From contig JAJDBO010000287.1 of assembly GCA_029261305.1 (NCBI GenBank), forward strand, positions 1-8,658: a stretch of 8,658 nt of DNA. Direction: 5' to 3'. Under the pieces are notes generated by a model. It did no database searches. It saw nothing but the letters and a program-made list of their open reading frames with translations, and had not been told where the DNA came from. Origin of the DNA: Nitrospirales bacterium (GTDB taxonomy: Bacteria > Nitrospirota > Nitrospiria > Nitrospirales > UBA8639). The position numbers were made by a program, and so were the translations under genes. Shown here piece by piece: positions 4,844-8,658 of this stretch. Numbering within the stretch: the first letter of the stretch is position 1; each line of letters begins with the position of its first letter.

Positions 4844-6913
4844 TTACGCCGTTGGCAATAAAATGTGGACTTGAGTCCCTTGCCCTTCTTGGCTTTCAAT
4901 ACGAATGGACCCCTTCGATTGTTCCACGATAGACTTGCATTGATAGAGCCCAATCCCAAAACCGTCTTTTTTGGTGGTTTTAAAGGGTTGGAACAATGTG
5001 CGTAATTGATCCTGGGGAATACCAGGGCCAGAATCAGCAATGGTAATGGCGACGTTTCCTTCTGTAGAGTCGGTGCACACCTGAATTTTTGCTGAATCCC
5101 CAGCCGATTGTGACGCATTCATCATGAGGTTCATTAATAATTGCTTAAACTGGTCCGGTACGATTGAGACCGGTGGTAAGGCCTGTTTCATGGATAAGGC
5201 TGGTTCTTGCATGCTCGTGGATAGGGAGCGAATGGCCTCAATAATAATGTCATTGATATTGACGTTATGAAAAGACTCTGCTTGTTCGACGGTGACGGAC
5301 TTCGATTGTACGGAGAGTTTATTGATGAGTCCGGTTAATTTGGTGACTGTATTTGTGACCGTCCTCATTGCGGATTCTTGGAATGCCGGATCATGGCCAA
5401 GCGTCTTCGCGTTTTGAGCTACCATAGATAGCCCAGCAATGAGCGTTTTGAGATCGTGTAAATAAAAGGCCGAAAATCGGCTGACGGCCTCCCATTTCGC
5501 CGTAGCTGTTCGTTCTTCTGAAAGTTTAATATGTGTTAATTGCACTGATACGTAATGAGTGATGGAGGTGATGAGGTCAAAATCATCTTGCCGGTAGTGA
5601 CGGTTTCCAAATTGCCGGCTGAGGGTAATAAAGCCGTGTAATGTATCGCTCGTTCGTAATGGAAGACAGAGAAGCGCCTGCGTAGAATTTTGGAAGGAGT
5701 GCCATTCAGGTGATTCAGGAACCTCAACATGTGAGAGATCAATGATTGTTTCTCCTGTCTCAAAAAGCCGATGGATAGGGTGATTCAAGGGGAGGGGTTC
5801 AGGTGGTGCTTCGATGTTCGCAGAACGAACCTGATGAAATCGACCATCGGCTTCATATCGGAGCCAGGTTGTGACGTGTTCTGCCCCAAACGTCTGAATC
5901 ATCAATTCCAAACAATTGTCTAAAATACTGTCAACTGTATCACAGGTTCGAAACGCATCAGTGACCTCAATCCATTTGAGTCGATAATCATATTTTGATT
6001 GCAGGAAATGTCGTGCAAGTAGCAGCCGAAGTTCGGTTTTGACCTGTCGTGAAGAGAGACTGACGATCAGAGCGATGCTAGCTAAGAACACCACCAGCAC
6101 GCTAAGGGACTCACTCAGAGCCCAATCAGTTCTCCTGATTAATTCGCCAAGGCCCCCGACAATAATGAAATAGCCTCCGACAATGAGCAAAGTCATTGAG
6201 GTGTAGAGGGCTTGAGGAGAAATATAGATGGCTCGGCTCATATTGAAAAACTGCCACCGGGCCAGACCCAAGCCGATGAGGGTGATGGATAAAAACGTAA
6301 TAAGACTTTCCGCCAAGACAAAACCTTGGTTTCCGTGAAGAAAGATGTTCAGTTGGCTGGATTTAATGATCGCCACTCCTGTTAAACTTCCTAATCCAAT
6401 GATGACAAACTTAATCTGATAGCGGAGGGGGTCGCGAGAGGCTCGAAGGACTTGTTCCAATTGGGCTAATCCAACCACGAGGGCGACTAAAATATAGAGA
6501 CTGATGAGTTTGCCTTGAATGGAATACAGTTCCTGATATTCCCCGGTCGAAAAGAGCGTTGGAAAAAATAGAAAGATCATAGAGAGAAGGCTGAGAACGC
6601 AGAGGGCACGAAATCGCCAGGTCGTTTCCGAAATCTTTTCGCTATGGTGGTCGTCAATGAAAGACGCCCCAACTTTATACAAGGCCACGGGGAACACAAT
6701 TTCTCCTGCCATTGACAACTGTTTCCACATAAGCGCTCGGTCATTATCAAGGATTCCCAAAAGGATGCCAGCTTGAATCCAAGCGGTGGTGCCTAAGACG
6801 GCCACTAAGGCTTTTTCAACAGGACCACGAGATCGTTTAAGAAGAATGCCACCTGCAAATAACAAGCATGTGAGGCAGCTGAAACATAATGGGATGAGCC
6901 AGACAAAGGTCAC
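4844..6913 (-). CDS. prsK: PEP-CTERM system membrane histidine kinase PrsK
   Basis: A 689-residue sensor kinase. Residues 1-290 hold about eight or nine hydrophobic membrane segments, with no large periplasmic domain. A GAF-like domain spans about 320-460. The dimerisation/phosphoacceptor helix carries His486 in FYLHDLKT, where Asp487 and Thr490 also fit the DxxN/T motif seen in kinases with phosphatase activity. The ATPase domain follows: N box NLMMNAS with Asn599, G1 box DSGPG from Asp627, and G2 box GFGIGLY at 651-657. The start is GTG at 6913-6911, ten bases after the epsI stop. GAGG overlapping the epsI stop codon serves as ribosome-binding site. PrsK is the partner of PrsR, encoded next, and is restricted to exosortase/PEP-CTERM loci. 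Its signal is unknown. The intramembrane N-terminal half suggests it senses something in or near the membrane. Confidence 0.94.
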   Translation of the reverse strand: MTFVWLIPLCFSCLTCLLFAGGILLKRSRGPVEKALVAVLGTTAWIQAGILLGILDNDRALMWKQLSMAGEIVFPVALYKVGASFIDDHHSEKISETTWRFRALCVLSLLSMIFLFFPTLFSTGEYQELYSIQGKLISLYILVALVVGLAQLEQVLRASRDPLRYQIKFVIIGLGSLTGVAIIKSSQLNIFLHGNQGFVLAESLITFLSITLIGLGLARWQFFNMSRAIYISPQALYTSMTLLIVGGYFIIVGGLGELIRRTDWALSESLSVLVVFLASIALIVSLSSRQVKTELRLLLARHFLQSKYDYRLKWIEVTDAFRTCDTVDSILDNCLELMIQTFGAEHVTTWLRYEADGRFHQVRSANIEAPPEPLPLNHPIHRLFETGETIIDLSHVEVPESPEWHSFQNSTQALLCLPLRTSDTLHGFITLSRQFGNRHYRQDDFDLITSITHYVSVQLTHIKLSEERTATAKWEAVSRFSAFYLHDLKTLIAGLSMVAQNAKTLGHDPAFQESAMRTVTNTVTKLTGLINKLSVQSKSVTVEQAESFHNVNINDIIIEAIRSLSTSMQEPALSMKQALPPVSIVPDQFKQLLMNLMMNASQSAGDSAKIQVCTDSTEGNVAITIADSGPGIPQDQLRTLFQPFKTTKKDGFGIGLYQCKSIVEQSKGSIRIESQEGQGTQVHILLPTA

Positions 6914-6923
6914 AACTGGAACC

Positions 6924-7604
6924 TCACGTCATAGCAGGAGGTGGCATATGGGAGAGCAATGCTGGCCACATGTCCCTGAGGAAAGCCACGCCTACCTCAA
7001 AGGCTTCTTCTGTGGTGCCGTTGACGGGGACAATAATGCGAACGAGGGATCCATCCGTCCTATTAGCGGTCATGGAGTCCCAGATCATATAACCCTTGGC
7101 CCAGTATTCACTCGCGATCACTCGGCCACGGTCATGATACCAATACAAGACGAGTTGTTTATTGTCGCCCTTTTGAATGAGGACTTTGTTAATCAGAATG
7201 GATTGTTCATCATTGGCAATAGGGACGGAGGCCATACTGGTATCGGCAAAACTCCAGCCTGCTCCTGGCAGACAGTTTTTAGGAGAATGGTAGGTCGCAC
7301 CGGTTCGTTGGCTTTCGTAATACCCAATGTAGAGTGAAATGGGAACCAGGGGGGGCGTTTGTGTGAGCCCTGACGATGAGGCTGTAGGATTATAAATGCG
7401 CATTAAATAATCGCTGACCTTGAGAATCTCTAGGATTTTTTCTTCCAGGGGAGTTTCTTTTCCTTGCCAGCGATCGGCAAGTATCATTGGAAATTCAGAA
7501 AATGGCTTCTTGCCAAGAATCAATTCTCCATGCGATAACGATTGCATAAGACCTAAGGTTCCCACGAGGATGAGCGATGCCACCACAAAAGGCCAAGGTT
7601 TCAT
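6924..7604 (-). CDS. epsI: Exosortase-associated protein EpsI
   Basis: A 226-residue member of the EpsI family (DUF3485), found beside or fused to exosortases in exopolysaccharide loci. A single membrane anchor lies at about 5-22, leaving the rest outside the inner membrane. The family signature is clear: YYESQR at 95-100, then YHSPKNCLPGAGW at 105-117 with His106 and Cys111, and YWYHDRGR with following AS further on. Function is not fully known. It is needed for polysaccharide or PEP-CTERM surface assembly in some hosts. Here it is a separate gene, while in many XrtA loci it is the C-terminal part of the exosortase. ATG at 7604 is preceded by GGAG six bases upstream, and the gene is 10 bases from prsK. 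Confidence 0.93.
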   Translation of the reverse strand: MKPWPFVVASLILVGTLGLMQSLSHGELILGKKPFSEFPMILADRWQGKETPLEEKILEILKVSDYLMRIYNPTASSSGLTQTPPLVPISLYIGYYESQRTGATYHSPKNCLPGAGWSFADTSMASVPIANDEQSILINKVLIQKGDNKQLVLYWYHDRGRVIASEYWAKGYMIWDSMTANRTDGSLVRIIVPVNGTTEEAFEVGVAFLRDMWPALLSHMPPPAMT

Positions 7605-7687
7605 GGTTTCTCCATTTGAAACAATACATGGGTAAGGTTACTTCGAGATTTCCATATATTTTGTGCTAACGGGTTGAGTGTCGCCAT
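7601..7687 (-). CDS. Possible 28-codon linking frame between xrtA and epsI
   Basis: A frame starting ATGGCG two bases after the xrtA stop codon ends in TGA overlapping the epsI ATG (ATGA). It fills the otherwise long 85-base gap exactly and would allow coupled translation from xrtA to epsI. Its 28-residue product is polar and resembles nothing I know. It has no Shine-Dalgarno of its own, and the same frame stays open back into xrtA (to 7792), so it may be chance. Listed as a candidate only. Confidence 0.2.
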   Translation of the reverse strand: MATLNPLAQNIWKSRSNLTHVLFQMEKP

Positions 7688-7689
7688 GG

Positions 7690-8580
7690 TTATAGGCCAG
7701 TTGCCGAATGGTGTCGTGGTTGTTTGCCGATTTTTGCAATGAGGGTGCCGCAACCCAGCAATAGAATAAATGCCACTACAAAAACGATCCATCCTTCAAA
7801 AGTATGATAAAACCCTTCCGCAGCTTCAGTTCCCCAATAATTGGCTAATACCCCTGTTCCGGTAACTCGAAACGCATTGGCCAGAATGGCAATGGGGATG
7901 GAGAGCAATACCAGAGCCCAACGTTTCCACATTTGCCGTTGGGAAAAATACGCATAGACCGTTCCCAACGCCAGCAATGCGACGAGTGAACGTAGACCAC
8001 TGCAAGCCTCAGCCACTTCTAAAGTCGTTCCTGCCAGGGAAATGAGATTGCCTTCCCGTAGGACCGGAATACCTAAATTAAACAGGCAAAAGGAAGCAGT
8101 CTGTGCCGCAAAAATTTGTAAGGGGAAGGCGATGGTATTCACCACGATCGCTGGGAGTGGAATCATAAACAGGAGGAATATGATTGGAAGACTGAGTGTC
8201 GACAGAATACGCTTGCCAAGTATGAGAAGCGTCAACCCCATAACGACCGCAATAAAGGATACTCGCTGTGCAAATAGTTCCGCGCCAACGGAGCCGATGA
8301 TCAACATGGTGGCTCCCAAGATGAGGACGGGAATTCCTAGCATATTTGGTTGAATAGGGAGGGTTCGAAGTATTCCCCATCGTTCATACACAAAGTAGGC
8401 TGACATAAAGGGGACAATAAACCCATGCGAATAGTTTGGGTCATTGTCCCAATCGTACAATAACCCTGCGAAGATTTCGTGATATAAGGCCGTCATTAAT
8501 CCCATTACGATGGTGGCGAGCACAAAACCAAAACCATTCCCGAGGCTTCCACGTTCCTGTTGATGTGACCCGACATACAT
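7690..8580 (-). CDS. xrtA: Exosortase (EpsH family, probably exosortase A)
   Basis: A 296-residue multi-pass inner-membrane transpeptidase/protease that recognises the PEP-CTERM signal. The hydrophobic profile suggests eight or so membrane segments. The three active-site motifs are present and in order: Cys193 in EVAEACSGLRSL, Arg238 in ANAFRV, and His259 in FYHTFEGW. The N-terminal NYSHGF block (49-54) is also typical. Length fits a stand-alone enzyme without fused EpsI, and epsI follows as a separate gene. The start at 8580 has only a weak purine stretch upstream, but an in-frame TAA nine bases before it leaves no longer option with ATG. The subclass is called XrtA because prsK and prsR are linked. 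The SGLRSL sequence also recalls other exosortase subclasses, so the subclass is less certain than the family. Confidence 0.93.
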   Translation of the reverse strand: MYVGSHQQERGSLGNGFGFVLATIVMGLMTALYHEIFAGLLYDWDNDPNYSHGFIVPFMSAYFVYERWGILRTLPIQPNMLGIPVLILGATMLIIGSVGAELFAQRVSFIAVVMGLTLLILGKRILSTLSLPIIFLLFMIPLPAIVVNTIAFPLQIFAAQTASFCLFNLGIPVLREGNLISLAGTTLEVAEACSGLRSLVALLALGTVYAYFSQRQMWKRWALVLLSIPIAILANAFRVTGTGVLANYWGTEAAEGFYHTFEGWIVFVVAFILLLGCGTLIAKIGKQPRHHSATGL

Positions 8581-8658
8581 AATTTGTTACGACCCCACTT
8601 CGCGTAATGTAATCCTTAGGCGTAATGCCCCTAAGGCAGTGTTCATTATTTTGAATCT
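8581..8658 (-). promoter_or_regulatory. xrtA leader with palindrome and direct repeat
   Basis: CCTTAGG (8614-8620) and CCTAAGG (8630-8636) form a perfect 7-bp inverted repeat with a nine-base spacer, 33-56 bases before the xrtA ATG. GCGTAATG occurs twice, at 8602-8609 and 8620-8627, spaced 18 bases and so nearly on one face of the helix. No U-tract follows, so it is not a terminator. An operator or mRNA leader hairpin is possible. The promoter itself is probably beyond the right edge. Confidence 0.35.

Noticed and set aside
6786..7337. Plus-strand 183-codon frame across prsK and epsI
   Set aside because: It lies opposite two conserved genes with clear catalytic or family motifs and resembles no known protein.
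7601..7792. Full 63-codon version of the frame between xrtA and epsI
   Set aside because: Its first half overlaps the end of xrtA in another frame. Only the 28-codon part starting after the xrtA stop is worth considering.

Overview
The window is a stretch of Gram-negative bacterial chromosome carrying a PEP-CTERM/exosortase cell-surface export and sorting locus. All genes I can support lie on the minus strand. Read in the direction of transcription (from high to low coordinates) they are an exosortase (EpsH/XrtA type), EpsI, the sensor kinase PrsK, the sigma-54 activator PrsR, a small PEP-CTERM secreted protein, and the first 447 codons of a secreted fibronectin-type-III repeat protein that runs off the left edge. 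XrtA, EpsI, PrsK and PrsR together are typical of environmental proteobacteria and Nitrospirota that make exopolysaccharide, biofilm or flocs. Base composition in the conserved genes is near the middle of the range. A Nitrospira-like or deltaproteobacterial host is my best guess, but nothing in the window settles the taxonomy.

Layout. 8581-8658: short leader of the exosortase gene, with a palindrome and a short direct repeat. 3387-8580: a compact unit xrtA-epsI-prsK-prsR with gaps of 85, 10 and 38 bases, probably one operon. The 85-base gap is filled almost exactly by a 28-codon open frame. 2664-3386: a 722-base intergenic region holding tandem hairpins (possible operon terminator), a very AT-rich block, a dyad suited to an enhancer-binding protein, and a clear -24/-12 sigma-54 promoter. 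1959-2663: the PEP-CTERM substrate gene, closed by a strong intrinsic terminator at 1883-1918. 1404-1497: a cyclic-di-GMP-I (GEMM-I) riboswitch in the leader of the FN3 protein gene (1-1343). A possible helix between the leader and the start codon could hold the ribosome-binding site in its loop.

How it fits together. PrsK senses a signal at the membrane and phosphorylates PrsR. PrsR should drive RNA polymerase-sigma-54 at promoters of PEP-CTERM genes, and the promoter at 2724-2740 is the expected kind of target. The product is exported by Sec, then processed at its PEP motif by the exosortase, with EpsI as accessory factor. The neighbouring FN3 surface protein is under second-messenger RNA control instead. 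The locus therefore combines two control layers usually linked to attached or aggregated life: a PrsK/PrsR/sigma-54 circuit and a c-di-GMP riboswitch. That pairing, and the riboswitch in particular, is the most interesting content of the window.
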